63,780 nt of DNA from a virus. The notes under the pieces are model-generated. The model was not told the origin of the DNA. It ran no database searches and saw only the letters and a list, made by a program, of their open reading frames with translations. The stretch spans positions 1 to 63,780 of the IMG/VR virus record IMGVR_UViG_3300030108_006260. One strand, 5' to 3'. Positions 1-8,637 of this stretch are shown one piece after another (position 1 is the stretch's first letter; the number at the start of each line of letters is the position of its first letter). The translations under genes were made by a program, and so were the position numbers.

Positions 1-162
1 CCCGCCACGGGGGATAAGAGTAGCAGTACCCGACTTGAAGAAGCCCCACACCACAAAAATAATAGACTTTTCCGTGGTACAGTAGGTAATGTCTACTTGA
101 ATGCCTTGTCGAAGAAGAGCCTCGATGAAAGGGTGAACAAGAGTGTCCTTTGACTCACTCAC
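1..162 (-). CDS. hypothetical protein, 3' part beyond window edge (partial)
   Basis: An open frame of 54 codons begins at a GTG (160-162) that overlaps the stop of the upstream gene and runs off the left edge. The visible part is hydrophobic toward its end (IIFVVWGFF) and matches no family I recognise. The GTG/TGA overlap suggests translational coupling with the 155-745 gene. Confidence 0.5.
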   Translation of the reverse strand, partial: MSESKDTLVHPFIEALLRQGIQVDITYCTTEKSIIFVVWGFFKSGTATLIPRGG

Positions 163-745
163 CTGGGACCTCCTTGATCCCAAACAAATGGCAGAATCGA
201 TCGAACATATCCTTGTTAGAGAAGAATACAAAGTTATTGGATTCTTCTACCCAGCCCACTGTGTCATTGTCGAAGTCACGGATCGGGTCTAGAGCTGCAT
301 CACATCCGTAAAAGTTCTTGATGTAGGATTCGTAGGCTCCTGACGCGATGTCCTTGGCTCGTTCTACGTAAAGACTGTGCCTCACCTTAGGAGCGATTCC
401 CCAGATAGTCACGTCCTCAGGAGAAGGGGCCTTCTCTCCCTTTTTCAGGTACTTTCTAAGGGAGTTCAGCTTACGCTGACTTGGCGACAGACTAAAGGTG
501 AAGGTCTGGAGTTGCCCGTCCTTTGCTCTAGAAGAAAGAGCGGAGAAGGTAGAGGAGAGCTGACCGAACTCATATTCCGCAGCTCCCATGTACTTCAAAG
601 TACACACACTGTGGAGTAGATCCCATAGTTCGTCGCTACACGTGTGGAATCCGCCGAATGCACGGGCCACATCTTTGAGCTTGGATTTTTGGAGTGGAAG
701 AGGGTTCTCCAGCTCCTGTACCAGGAAGGTGCTTGCTAGGTTCAT
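155..745 (-). CDS. conserved phage hypothetical protein (KYMGAAEYEFG motif)
   Basis: This 196-residue protein contains KYMGAAEYEFG at residues 51-61, a signature that recurs in phage proteins of unknown function. No catalytic motif is visible. The start is set by the promoter motif at 751-767, which leaves only a 5-nt leader and no room for a Shine-Dalgarno site. It heads the operon running off the left edge. Confidence 0.8.
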   Translation of the reverse strand: MNLASTFLVQELENPLPLQKSKLKDVARAFGGFHTCSDELWDLLHSVCTLKYMGAAEYEFGQLSSTFSALSSRAKDGQLQTFTFSLSPSQRKLNSLRKYLKKGEKAPSPEDVTIWGIAPKVRHSLYVERAKDIASGAYESYIKNFYGCDAALDPIRDFDNDTVGWVEESNNFVFFSNKDMFDRFCHLFGIKEVPGE

Positions 746-750
746 GTCAT

Positions 751-767
751 CTACTATCAGAAGGGTT
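751..767 (-). promoter_or_regulatory. phage 17-bp promoter motif
   Basis: Minus-strand AACCCTTCTGATAGTAG ends 5 nt before the ATG of the 155-745 gene. It is an exact match to the recurring consensus AACCCTTCTSATAGTAG. Confidence 0.75.
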
Positions 768-769
768 GT

Positions 770-1378
770 TCATCCTGGAAGAGACTTGGGTAGGAGAGGA
801 AGGAACCCGCCGCCACTACCAAGACGCGGAGCCAAGAACGGAGCCATCTCTTCTACCTTATCCTTGAGGTGATCAGTTTCCGCCATAAAGGACTCGAAGG
901 TGTCTTTCTCTCCGTACACTTGAGTGGACAGGTCTAGGTCATACGTCTCAATGACATACCTGGAAATAAGTAGACCCATCAGAGGGGCGCCACCGCTCAT
1001 GCAGTCGTAGAAGTTATAGCCAATCCAGTGGGAAAGAGCTGTAACAGGATCTAGTTTAAGAAGGTCTACTGACACTTGAATGGACTTGGTGAACTTAACA
1101 AACCCGTCAATATCATGAGTAAGTTTGCTTACATTCTCGTCATAAACAGAACCCGCGTACATAGTTCGGATACCTTCTCTTTCGTCCACTTCTCTCGATA
1201 GGACAAGGTGAGGATCCATAAACGGTCCAGTGTTTAGACGAACACCTGCCTCTTTGGCTGCATTAATGATGCTCTCTTCACGGGAGATCTCTCTGTCAGA
1301 ATAGAAAACCCACTCATCGTTGTTCGACATGTTAGAGAACTCGACGATGTTACGCCACTTTTTAGGTTTGGATAGCAT
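770..1378 (-). CDS. hypothetical protein
   Basis: A 202-residue protein with a Gly-rich tail (GSGGG near residue 190). I recognise no family. The ATG is preceded by GGAAAAAGAAG, and the gene lies 11 nt downstream of the ParB-like gene, so the two are probably co-transcribed from the promoter at 2064-2080. Confidence 0.8.
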   Translation of the reverse strand: MLSKPKKWRNIVEFSNMSNNDEWVFYSDREISREESIINAAKEAGVRLNTGPFMDPHLVLSREVDEREGIRTMYAGSVYDENVSKLTHDIDGFVKFTKSIQVSVDLLKLDPVTALSHWIGYNFYDCMSGGAPLMGLLISRYVIETYDLDLSTQVYGEKDTFESFMAETDHLKDKVEEMAPFLAPRLGSGGGFLPLLPKSLPG

Positions 1379-1389
1379 ACTTCTTTTTC

Positions 1390-2058
1390 CTACTTAGGAA
1401 TTACAACGTGTATTTTTTCGAGACCAGCAGACTGTGCTCCCTTGAGACGGTGATGCCCGTCGATAAGAGTCATGTCTGAATCCACCAGAACTCCTGCTGT
1501 CCATGCCTTTTCTTTAACGAGGTAAGAATAGTGGTAGTCGCGAGCGGCACGCAGCTTTTCTTTGTTTGCGCGTACATCTTCGATGGGAACGAGTTTCGTA
1601 TGCCACTTCTCTACAGAAGCAAGGCGCTCAAGAACATACCCGTACTCCATAAATAGAAGTCGGCGCACCCTATCCGCACTGCTTCCTGCCTGAAAGTACT
1701 GAGCGTCATCAGTAGCCTTAGAGACAAAATCGTGGGTGAAAGAAGTAGAAGAGACCTCTTCACCGTAGTACCCAGGAAGAATAGATACGTTAATATCACT
1801 CTTGTTGATCGACTTACGCATGTACAAGGAAAAGAACCGGAACAATAGGATCCTATCCAGCATAGACATTCCCTTAGTTCCGTAGAACGATCGAGTGGCC
1901 TCGTATGTGTTATAGGGGGACATTTCTTCCAAGTCCCACCCTACAACTCTAGTACACCTACACATGTAGTCACACTCTCCCGTGCAAGGAGAATATCGCA
2001 CATCTAGGTTGATTGATCGTCTCCCACGAAGAGAGGAGTCGTTGAACTGCATGGTCAT
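1390..2058 (-). CDS. ParB/sulfiredoxin-like domain protein
   Basis: The C-terminal third (residues 190-220) reads VDSDMTLIDGHHRLKGAQSAG, which matches the ParB-like nuclease/sulfiredoxin signature (DGHHRL). The N-terminal two thirds are unlike plasmid ParB and include a Cys cluster (CTGECDYMCRC, near residues 25-35). The family binds or hydrolyses nucleotides. A second protein with the same kind of motif is at 15895-16443. Its role in the phage is unknown. Confidence 0.7.
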   Translation of the reverse strand: MTMQFNDSSLRGRRSINLDVRYSPCTGECDYMCRCTRVVGWDLEEMSPYNTYEATRSFYGTKGMSMLDRILLFRFFSLYMRKSINKSDINVSILPGYYGEEVSSTSFTHDFVSKATDDAQYFQAGSSADRVRRLLFMEYGYVLERLASVEKWHTKLVPIEDVRANKEKLRAARDYHYSYLVKEKAWTAGVLVDSDMTLIDGHHRLKGAQSAGLEKIHVVIPK

Positions 2059-2063
2059 GTCAG

Positions 2064-2080
2064 CTACTATCGGAAGGGTT
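2064..2080 (-). promoter_or_regulatory. phage 17-bp promoter motif
   Basis: Minus-strand AACCCTTCCGATAGTAG lies 5 nt before the ATG of the ParB-like gene at 2058. One mismatch to consensus. Confidence 0.75.
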
Positions 2081-2085
2081 GTGGG

Positions 2086-2313
2086 CTACTGCTTCTTCTG
2101 TTTTTCCCACTTAGAGAAGACCAAGTCTGAAGATGTCCGAGCATCCAGATTCACGTGAGCATAGCAGCGGTAGGGAAAGGATTTAACCACAAAGGGAACG
2201 TCTTCATGTGGAATGCGAACTTCTCGTGTGGGGCACCACCCCGGTACTATGGCAGTATAATTATTTCTGCCCTTTGAATAGATACGAACTAGCTGACGGT
2301 ACGTCTTAGGCAC
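2086..2313 (-). CDS. small hypothetical protein
   Basis: A basic 75-residue protein of unknown function. The start is a GTG at 2313 that overlaps the stop of the small gene upstream (TAA at 2306-2308). Confidence 0.7.
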   Translation of the reverse strand: MPKTYRQLVRIYSKGRNNYTAIVPGWCPTREVRIPHEDVPFVVKSFPYRCYAHVNLDARTSSDLVFSKWEKQKKQ

Positions 2314-2455
2314 CAGGTACTTTTCCTTCTACCCAGTCCATGAGGTCCTTAGGCAGGCTCCGATACACAATCTCTTGTCCTTGGTCTCGTGCGTGGTCGA
2401 TTCCGTACTTCATTCCACGGGATATCCCAAGGTCCTGATACACTACCGTCCGCAA
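2306..2455 (-). CDS. small hypothetical protein (49 aa, TTG start)
   Basis: This short frame fills the gap between the exonuclease gene and the 2086-2313 gene. It starts at TTG 2453-2455 with GAGG 8 nt upstream, inside the end of the exonuclease gene, and its stop overlaps the next GTG start. The protein includes YQDLGISRGMKYGID. Family unknown; called from its tight fit into the operon. Confidence 0.55.
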   Translation of the reverse strand: MRTVVYQDLGISRGMKYGIDHARDQGQEIVYRSLPKDLMDWVEGKVPGA

Positions 2456-2457
2456 AA

Positions 2458-3093
2458 CTAGTTACCTCTGATTCTATCCCAGCTACGAAGAACAGTGCTT
2501 CTGACTTCATCCAATACACCAATGCCGCGAGTATTTTCATTATGAATAAGCATGAAGGAAAGACCTTGCTCCAGGGCATCATCAATAGCACGGTGGCTAT
2601 GAGGCAACATGGATGCCCATCTACGGGGCCAGCTCCCTTTACCTGAGTGTAGGACGGTCTTTTTCCTCATGCCGGACACGTAGCTCCTCATGTCCAGACA
2701 ACTAAATCCAAAAGGACTTCCCCCAGTAAACTTCTTCATGTACCAGTACATGAACGTAAAATCAAATCCGGAGGGGTAGCAAACCATTACCTTTTTACCA
2801 ACAAAGGAGTTTACCCAGGTTACGTACTCAGTCATGGCAACAGAGGGGTCTACTCTATTTTGAAGTACGTACGCAAGGGCCTCTGGTTCCTTGTCCCAAA
2901 AGTTGACTGTAGTATCCACATCAGGGTAAGCGCCTGGAAGAGGTAGTGTGTTTCTCTCGAAAGATCCTACTACCTCACCTGACTCCCTGAAAACTACAGA
3001 AGCGAAAGAAAGCATAGAGTTCTGGCCAGGGAGAGGGCCGTCTGTTTCTATGTCAGTAGAGAAATATAGGACCTCATTCTTCGAATTACTCAC
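2458..3093 (-). CDS. DEDD-family 3'-5' exonuclease
   Basis: A 211-residue RNase T/DnaQ-type exonuclease. Exo I is seen as FSTDIETDGP (residues 11-20, with Asp/Glu metal ligands) and Exo III as HRAIDDALEQG (near residues 167-177). It should remove nucleotides from 3' ends of DNA or RNA with two metal ions. There is no polymerase fusion. It may serve DNA replication or, given the RNA-repair genes nearby, RNA end trimming. Confidence 0.85.
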   Translation of the reverse strand: MSNSKNEVLYFSTDIETDGPLPGQNSMLSFASVVFRESGEVVGSFERNTLPLPGAYPDVDTTVNFWDKEPEALAYVLQNRVDPSVAMTEYVTWVNSFVGKKVMVCYPSGFDFTFMYWYMKKFTGGSPFGFSCLDMRSYVSGMRKKTVLHSGKGSWPRRWASMLPHSHRAIDDALEQGLSFMLIHNENTRGIGVLDEVRSTVLRSWDRIRGN

Positions 3094-3097
3094 AGAT

Positions 3098-3316
3098 CTA
3101 TACCTCTTCTACAATCCTATAATGGCATCCTCCCTTGAGGACTTTGACGTCTTGTCTTCCGCCTAAGATCACTCTGACTACTTTGCCATCGAGTGAGCCT
3201 GTGCACTGAGCTACTTCGCATAGTGCCTTAGAGAAGCATGCTGCATTGAATGTCCCATCATTACCGCCATAAATCTTGGTGGCACGCTCCATACAGAGCC
3301 TTATTATGTCATTCAT
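3098..3316 (-). CDS. small hypothetical protein
   Basis: A 72-residue protein directly upstream of the exonuclease gene (4 nt gap) and presumably co-transcribed with it. No recognisable domain. Confidence 0.7.
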   Translation of the reverse strand: MNDIIRLCMERATKIYGGNDGTFNAACFSKALCEVAQCTGSLDGKVVRVILGGRQDVKVLKGGCHYRIVEEV

Positions 3317-3374
3317 TTATCATGCTTTCTTGAATCCTACCTAGTGTAAGAAAGTATGTCGGATGTAGAAGTCA

Positions 3375-3644
3375 CTACTTCCATTCAGGGTAAGAGGACT
3401 TGATTGCGTTGTGTACTAACTTCCAAACACTGTATGCGTTTCTGGCATAGTCTTCGACTCTACCTACCCGTGTGGTTTTGATGTCGTTCCAAGATCGGGC
3501 AGGGTTAGAACCCTTTCTGGCAACCTTGACGTCGTAGTTGCCTCTTCTTCCGTGGGTGGTACCGTCATTGGCTATGTACATCCTGCCAATTTCGGAAACC
3601 TTTCCTGTTATGGCAGACCACAACTCTATCTTAACAACAATCAT
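3375..3644 (-). CDS. conserved phage hypothetical protein
   Basis: An 89-residue protein beginning MIVVKIELWSAITGK and containing RGNYDVKV, a pattern seen in short phage proteins of unknown function. The frame stays open upstream through the tRNA-Leu gene, but that part is tRNA sequence, so the ATG at 3644 is chosen. Confidence 0.75.
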   Translation of the reverse strand: MIVVKIELWSAITGKVSEIGRMYIANDGTTHGRRGNYDVKVARKGSNPARSWNDIKTTRVGRVEDYARNAYSVWKLVHNAIKSSYPEWK

Positions 3645-3664
3645 TCTCGTCTCAGAATATAAAA

Positions 3665-3752
3665 TGGTGGGGCCGGTGGGATTCGAACCCACATGACTTA
3701 TTAGGTCGGAAGATTTTAAGTCTCCTGCGTCAGCCAGTTGCGCCACGACCCC
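3665..3752 (-). tRNA. tRNA-Leu (anticodon TAA)
   Basis: Complete class II cloverleaf with a 7-bp acceptor (GGGGTCG/CGGCCCC, one G-T), anticodon loop CTTAAAA, long variable arm, T-loop TTCGAAT and an encoded CCA end (3665-3667). Confidence 0.95.
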
Positions 3753-3781
3753 TAAACTTGTACTAAATGATACTAGCGCAT

Positions 3782-4069
3782 CTACTCCGTTGTGTCCAGG
3801 CTTTTTACGTTAAAAGCAATGTCGGTCCACCTGCCCACTCTAGATCTACCTTTTGATTGGTCCTCCTCAAGCGCGATCCAACCAATAGAGGCAAGGGCAT
3901 CCATAGCCCACACGTTAGGTGCCACACAGTGGGAGTACAGATAATAGTCAGGCTCGTCAGATTCAGGGTATTGGCTCGACACCGTACAATGGTGGGAAAC
4001 CATACCAGCAAGGGCCAGAGCCATGTCCTCCCTGAACTTTTTATCTTGGCGTTCTTTTTGGTCTGTCAT
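3782..4069 (-). CDS. hypothetical protein
   Basis: A 95-residue protein of unknown function, with a charged N-terminus and an aromatic central part (YYLYSHC). It lies just upstream of tRNA-Leu(TAA) and may share its transcript. Confidence 0.7.
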   Translation of the reverse strand: MTDQKERQDKKFREDMALALAGMVSHHCTVSSQYPESDEPDYYLYSHCVAPNVWAMDALASIGWIALEEDQSKGRSRVGRWTDIAFNVKSLDTTE

Positions 4070-4096
4070 TCACTACAGCGATTCGTGTAAAGAAGC

Positions 4097-4465
4097 TCAC
4101 TTTGACTCTAGTAGTCTGAGGGTCTTTTCCAGAAGCTCCAGGTTTTCCTTCTGGTCCTTACTGGTCTTCTGGATCATGACACGGATTCCCTCTGCTAGGG
4201 CATAGTTTGAAGGAGTATCAAAGAAGTACCCAGCACAATCTCTGTCGAACTCATCACCGTAAATGCGTAGCGCATCTCCGGGTGTGTAGCATGCTTCGTA
4301 GTCCGCTCGGGCGAAGAAAAACGGCATCCTTTTACCTCCAGGACCCGAGAGGGTCTCTACAGAGTAGTGGCCGCTCTCGTTGTTCCTCATAAGGCGGAAG
4401 GTTGCGATTTCCTGGTCTTCTTCCTCAAGGTTGTTTTCTACTTGGGTACTATTTTCTACGGTCAT
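4097..4465 (-). CDS. hypothetical acidic protein
   Basis: A 122-residue protein with an acidic N-terminus (NNLEEEDQE) and a Leu-rich C-terminal helix (residues 100-122) that could be a short coiled coil. Its start immediately follows the stop of the 4466-5269 gene. Function unknown. Confidence 0.75.
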   Translation of the reverse strand: MTVENSTQVENNLEEEDQEIATFRLMRNNESGHYSVETLSGPGGKRMPFFFARADYEACYTPGDALRIYGDEFDRDCAGYFFDTPSNYALAEGIRVMIQKTSKDQKENLELLEKTLRLLESK

Positions 4466-5269
4466 TTAATATTCTCCATCTTTATCTACAGATCGTGATT
4501 CACTCCTCTTCTTCCACAGAAGAGTGTTGACCTCATGCTTAGCATTTACATGATCAATCAGATGCCCCAAGATCGTGTCTAGGAAATCAAATTCCTCATT
4601 CTGGGCAGCTTCGTTTAGGAGCTGACTTACATCGTTAATGTCCATGTACGTGAGTTCTTTAATCTTATTAGGACGCACAAACAGGAGTGGGTGACTGTTT
4701 TTTGAATTCTTGTGGTCCTCTACTGCCTTAGACATACCATTGGAATACTCGCAGAGATCTTTGAGGAACAATGATGGGTCTCGGAGAATTTTACCTACGA
4801 AGAGAACAGGAGCATTTCTCCTGAAGATTGCCACAGGTACGTAACATTCTGCCGCATACATTTCCTGGTGGGAACCTTCTTCACAGAAAGGTCCGAACGT
4901 AACAACTGACTCTCCGTTTGCGTCCCATCCACCTTTGTCCCAGCAGGACCTGTATTCGAATATCTCTTGATGAGGTGTGTAGGCTCTCGTTAGGATACTA
5001 GGATCCGCCTTACCCTCACCGTAGTTTTCCTTATCGTACTCTTTGAGCATCTCTTCGTAAGGAAGGGCAGCGTCGTCCTTTGGAGTGAATAGCCAGACAC
5101 TGTGGACTGCATCAGCTGCTTCGTCATCCCAGTACTGGGCAACGAAAAGAACACCCGTTTGTGCCTCCTCGTTGCCCTCGAATACCAAATCCGCGTATGC
5201 CTTTGCAGGACCCGTTAGCCACTTATTTCGAAGAATCTCTGCTTCTTCGACACTCATACTTCTATTCAT
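4466..5269 (-). CDS. phage hypothetical protein, paralogue of 49131-49970
   Basis: A 267-residue protein. Its N-terminus (SVEEAEILRNKWLTGPAKAY, then QYWDDEAADAVHSV) aligns with that of the product at 49131-49970 (SVEEASRMRTDYLTGPFKVY, QYYNDEAEDAVHNV), so the two are paralogues. The ATG at 5269 overlaps the upstream stop as ATGA and is preferred to an earlier in-frame start. No known domain. Confidence 0.8.
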   Translation of the reverse strand: MNRSMSVEEAEILRNKWLTGPAKAYADLVFEGNEEAQTGVLFVAQYWDDEAADAVHSVWLFTPKDDAALPYEEMLKEYDKENYGEGKADPSILTRAYTPHQEIFEYRSCWDKGGWDANGESVVTFGPFCEEGSHQEMYAAECYVPVAIFRRNAPVLFVGKILRDPSLFLKDLCEYSNGMSKAVEDHKNSKNSHPLLFVRPNKIKELTYMDINDVSQLLNEAAQNEEFDFLDTILGHLIDHVNAKHEVNTLLWKKRSESRSVDKDGEY

Positions 5270-5925
5270 GATCTGAACCAATCTACTTGTTGACTGCGTT
5301 GTTCTTGACTTAGCTTGTGCATGTAGCACTCTACTACAAGAGGAGTACCCTCTCTCATTTTTTCTTTAGCCCACATAAATCCGAAAGAACCATCCTCGGT
5401 CATCGGTTGGTGGGTGTCATGTCTCCCCTGGTTGGTGGACACGTGTACCTCGACAATGTTGTCGTAATCTTGAAGGGACTCCCACGTTTTCATCTCCATG
5501 GCCCCTTGCTCTAGTTGTATAAAAATGTGAGACACATCAACAACAAGAGGAAGATTTGCTCTCATTGCCTCTGTGACAGAGCCCTCTCCTTCTCCTGTAC
5601 CCATCCCGTAAGATCCGTACATTGTTTCAAAAGATCGGTCCTGCTCCATCCACTCCGACGTAAGAGGACGTGTCGGGGGATGTACGGTGGCACCTTCCAT
5701 AGCGACACACGTATTTCCTTCCCACACTTTTCTCTTTATTCTATCCCATTCAAATCCGTGGTGTACCAGGTAAGGAATGTTTTTATCGAGGAACTTTTCC
5801 TTAAAGTCTGATAGTGGAACGTTTCCTGGAGTGAGCTGGATCCCATCAGGAGACAAGGACATAAGGTCGTCCACGGCCTCCTCAGATCTTCTACCTTGTA
5901 GGCATGACAGCGCTAAGTACAGCAT
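5266..5925 (-). CDS. xylose-isomerase-like TIM-barrel protein
   Basis: A 219-residue protein with the strand pattern and His/Glu clusters of the xylose isomerase/AP endonuclease-like TIM barrels: VVDVSHIFIQLE, then VEVHVSTNQGRHDTHQP, then LVVECYMH near the C-terminus. Such enzymes use divalent metals on sugars or DNA. It is short for the family, so the substrate is open. The ATG at 5925 overlaps the GNAT stop as TGATG. Confidence 0.6.
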   Translation of the reverse strand: MLYLALSCLQGRRSEEAVDDLMSLSPDGIQLTPGNVPLSDFKEKFLDKNIPYLVHHGFEWDRIKRKVWEGNTCVAMEGATVHPPTRPLTSEWMEQDRSFETMYGSYGMGTGEGEGSVTEAMRANLPLVVDVSHIFIQLEQGAMEMKTWESLQDYDNIVEVHVSTNQGRHDTHQPMTEDGSFGFMWAKEKMREGTPLVVECYMHKLSQEQRSQQVDWFRS

Positions 5926-6314
5926 CACACAATCACAAATCTACTAGCGTCATAGACCCGGTCCCCTGCGGTGTCCCAGGGGTATACTGTGACCTCTTCA
6001 CCTCGGAGGTTCCTGTATTTGGACCCAGCACTAACTAGCATCTTTCCTATTCCTCGTCTGCGCATTTTTCTCTCTACGTAGACACTCCCTATCCTGTTTT
6101 GAGGGGAGTTTTTAATAATGCAGAACCAGCCCACAATGGTTCGGCTGTTATCCTCAGCCACCCAAACGTGCTCTATCTTACCTGAGTAAAGAGATTCATA
6201 CATCAACGAATGATCTCGCCCCCATCCTCCGTTCGTTAGGAACCGGAGGCGGTTGTGCACAACAGGGTCGTTATACACCCGTTTGAGTGAAATCTTTCGT
6301 ACTTTGATAGACAC
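5925..6314 (-). CDS. GNAT-family N-acetyltransferase
   Basis: A 129-residue protein with the GNAT acetyl-CoA pyrophosphate loop RRRGIGKMLVSAG (near residues 85-97) and the preceding strand IGSVYVERKMR. Substrate unknown. It starts with GTG and overlaps the TIM-barrel gene downstream. Confidence 0.85.
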   Translation of the reverse strand: MSIKVRKISLKRVYNDPVVHNRLRFLTNGGWGRDHSLMYESLYSGKIEHVWVAEDNSRTIVGWFCIIKNSPQNRIGSVYVERKMRRRGIGKMLVSAGSKYRNLRGEEVTVYPWDTAGDRVYDASRFVIV

Positions 6315-6317
6315 AGG

Positions 6318-6584
6318 CTACTCCTGAAGTGCTTCTAGCGTCTTTAGAATGTACTCTGCCTTAGCAGAGCCACTTTTTCCAAGGGGCTGTCCTGTATGGA
6401 TGTCACACCAGTCCGAATAGCTGACTGCATTGTCTAGACGGACAGCAGTGATACGCTCACTGAAAAACAGAAACTTCCTCTGTGTCCAGGATACAACCGC
6501 ATTCTTTCCAGATCGAATGAGAGAAATCTTAGAGGATTTTTCTTCCTCGTGTGTGACAATCTCTGCTTTGGTTCGATATGCCAT
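6318..6584 (-). CDS. hypothetical protein
   Basis: An 88-residue basic protein of unknown function. The ATG at 6584 overlaps the upstream stop as TAATG, indicating translational coupling. Confidence 0.7.
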   Translation of the reverse strand: MAYRTKAEIVTHEEEKSSKISLIRSGKNAVVSWTQRKFLFFSERITAVRLDNAVSYSDWCDIHTGQPLGKSGSAKAEYILKTLEALQE

Positions 6585-7099
6585 TACCACTCGGAACAGG
6601 CAATGTACCCAGCGTCAGACACAGATGTCAAGGGAATTTCGTAATCTTCCTCGCCCTCGTCATACCTAATTTTAACGTTACTCGCCTCAGGAAAGCTTAG
6701 TTCTTCGATGACCACATCATAGAAGCTGGTTAGACCCAGGTCTTCCGCAACGTAGCCAGAGTCCTCCCAGGATTTCTTCATGAGGGCAGTTGCTTCTTCG
6801 AGGGAAGGAGCAATGATCCAATGGAGGGCCCCGTCATCAGCACGCCAGTACTTCCGGCTCTTATTTTCTTTGGACAAAGCTGGAAGTCCGTAGTTATCGG
6901 GAAGGGGTTCTGACCAGAAGTAACCCCGCCACTTGCTAGGAGTGTAGAGTCCTCCCGAGGGAAGCCCAACAACGGTAATAACGTCACCAGGATCTCCTAG
7001 TACACCCATCGTAGGGTACCTGCCTGGAGCCTCTGGCATGGCCAGTGTCCACTTACCCGAGTGAAATCTGGTCCACTCTTCTTTTTGTTTTCGGTTCAT
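6584..7099 (-). CDS. hypothetical protein
   Basis: A 171-residue protein of unknown function, first gene after the promoter at 7120-7136. The start at 7099 is set by the Shine-Dalgarno AAGAAAGGA and by the promoter, which lies upstream of this ATG but within the longest possible frame. Confidence 0.8.
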   Translation of the reverse strand: MNRKQKEEWTRFHSGKWTLAMPEAPGRYPTMGVLGDPGDVITVVGLPSGGLYTPSKWRGYFWSEPLPDNYGLPALSKENKSRKYWRADDGALHWIIAPSLEEATALMKKSWEDSGYVAEDLGLTSFYDVVIEELSFPEASNVKIRYDEGEEDYEIPLTSVSDAGYIACSEW

Positions 7100-7119
7100 T
7101 GGGGTCCTTTCTTCCTTTT

Positions 7120-7136
7120 CTACTATGAGAAGGGTT
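7120..7136 (-). promoter_or_regulatory. phage 17-bp promoter motif
   Basis: Minus-strand AACCCTTCTCATAGTAG lies 20 nt upstream of the ATG at 7099, with a Shine-Dalgarno in between. Perfect consensus. Confidence 0.8.
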
Positions 7137-7764
7137 ACCACATAGTGGAGCTGTCTTTGACCTCAAACCCATGAGGAGGCTCGCCATATACTTCCATGGC
7201 AACCGTCATAAACTTCTTGAGTTCGTGGCATCTGTTCTTACGTCTTGCGTAGTCATGCTCGGCGTATTCAATTTTTCGGTGAAGGTACTTATTTTCTCCT
7301 TCTCGCCACTCCTCAAAAGTGATGTTTTTTGGTTCGTCGTTAGTAGTCATCCTCAAATTCCAGGCTATGCCCTCTTTGAGTTGCTTCACTACTGTTTCAT
7401 GGAACTCACGAAGAACTTCAGGTACGGCCGATGCCTGCTCCTCTATCTTGTTCTTCAAAGACTCAACCCTATTGATTTCTTCTTGGATACGAGATCCTAG
7501 ACTATCGTGTTCCCCGTTTCTTTCAACAAGGTTTTCCTTCCACTCTTCTCGGAGCTGACTTTCTGTCTTGGCAAGAAAAGCATCAAGGTCTGCGATTGCT
7601 TCCTTGATTTTCTCTTTCTCGAAGTCCTCATTCCAGTTATAAAAAACAATGGGGTCTTCTCTTCCAGCATCCCTCCGGTTCAAACCGATGTGGTGCCAAA
7701 AGTACTCTCTGACAGTGGTGATGCTGCCGTCAGCAACTGCGTGTGAGAATCCGGTCCAGGACAT
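7135..7764 (-). CDS. hypothetical coiled-coil protein
   Basis: A 209-residue protein with a long charged helical centre (residues 45-125) that is likely coiled coil. The N-terminus is aromatic (REYFWHHIG). Its start meets the stop of the RNA ligase gene and its end overlaps the promoter of the next operon. Function unknown. Confidence 0.8.
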   Translation of the reverse strand: MSWTGFSHAVADGSITTVREYFWHHIGLNRRDAGREDPIVFYNWNEDFEKEKIKEAIADLDAFLAKTESQLREEWKENLVERNGEHDSLGSRIQEEINRVESLKNKIEEQASAVPEVLREFHETVVKQLKEGIAWNLRMTTNDEPKNITFEEWREGENKYLHRKIEYAEHDYARRKNRCHELKKFMTVAMEVYGEPPHGFEVKDSSTMW

Positions 7765-8378
7765 TACTTTACTCCGTTAAATCTTACTTTTTCGTGCATC
7801 CAATGGGTGGAAGTCTGCACATGGTTTTTTCTTACGTATTTTGCTACAAGAGAAGAGAACTGATCAAAACTAAATGAAGAGGTAGGTCGAACTACGTACC
7901 CCTCCTTACCACTGATATCAATTTGGTCCAGCATGTCCTTACTAAAAGGACCTTGGTAGAGAACAGGGACAGGAGAAATATCCATCATGGACAGGTAGTC
8001 CAATGTGTCTGACCAAGACAGACACGTATTCGTTTCATCCCATACGGAGAACGCCAGGAATATATGGGGTAGCTCCGTGTACTCGATCGAGTGGACAGCC
8101 GTAAGATTCTCCCCGCAGACTCTCCACCCTGAGGGTATGTTTCCTTGAATACTTGAGTGGAATGCTTTGATCTTTGTCCTGGATTCGTGGGGCCTATAGT
8201 TCAATGAGCGGGCATGTATCCCATCGGAGTAAAGAGAAGTATTCTCCCCATCCATCTTTTCAGTAACAACTACTTCCCCCGAGTCTTCGAGAGGAGTCAG
8301 GTCCGAGAGGATCTTATCGTCGTTAGTAGCCCCAGGACTCCAAGGAAGATGATAGGTTCTAGGGTACTTGATCCACAT
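7764..8378 (-). CDS. RNA ligase (Rnl2/DRB0094-like nucleotidyltransferase fold)
   Basis: A 204-residue ATP-dependent RNA ligase. Motif I is EKMDGEN with nucleophile Lys41, IIIa is IFLAFSVWD (106-114), IV is KEGYVVR (158-164) and V is VAKYVRKN (178-185). The opening KYPRTYHLPWSPG is typical of short RNA ligases with no separate C-terminal domain. It should seal 3'-OH/5'-phosphate RNA ends through enzyme-AMP. The ATG at 8378 is preferred to a TTG at 8402. With the RlaP-like, HAD and cREC proteins elsewhere in the window it suggests tRNA repair or ligation. Confidence 0.9.
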   Translation of the reverse strand: MWIKYPRTYHLPWSPGATNDDKILSDLTPLEDSGEVVVTEKMDGENTSLYSDGIHARSLNYRPHESRTKIKAFHSSIQGNIPSGWRVCGENLTAVHSIEYTELPHIFLAFSVWDETNTCLSWSDTLDYLSMMDISPVPVLYQGPFSKDMLDQIDISGKEGYVVRPTSSFSFDQFSSLVAKYVRKNHVQTSTHWMHEKVRFNGVK

Positions 8379-8637
8379 CTTTACGTGTATTCTTATCGCC
8401 AAAGACAGGCTCTGACACGTGAGCTACGTACCACTCAGTCTCCGTCACAGCCGCAGCCATGAAGAATCCCATGGCTACAGTTGAAACAAACCCGAAGAAC
8501 CAGTACTCGGTGCCCCACAGGTAGAGAAGAGCAGGAATGATCAAGAGGAAGCCGCAAAAGAAGATGACTATCGACCACATGAAAAGAGATACTGTCAGTC
8601 GAACCGCCTTGGCAGCCAATGCGTGTAGGTTGATCAT
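8359..8637 (-). CDS. small membrane protein with two TM segments
   Basis: A 92-residue protein with two hydrophobic segments (about residues 16-45 and 50-68: VIFFCGFLLIIPALLYLW and WFFGFVSTVAMGFFMAAA). The start at 8637 is chosen because the upstream part of the frame lies in the tRNA-Leu(CAA) gene. It overlaps the RNA ligase start by 20 nt. Function unknown; a holin is possible but unsupported. Confidence 0.7.
   Translation of the reverse strand: MINLHALAAKAVRLTVSLFMWSIVIFFCGFLLIIPALLYLWGTEYWFFGFVSTVAMGFFMAAAVTETEWYVAHVSEPVFGDKNTRKDVDQVP

Noticed and set aside
3646-3746. Upstream extension of the 3375-3644 protein frame (MAQLADAGDLKSSDL...)
   Set aside because: This is translated tRNA-Leu sequence, a common artefact; the cloverleaf at 3665-3752 is complete.
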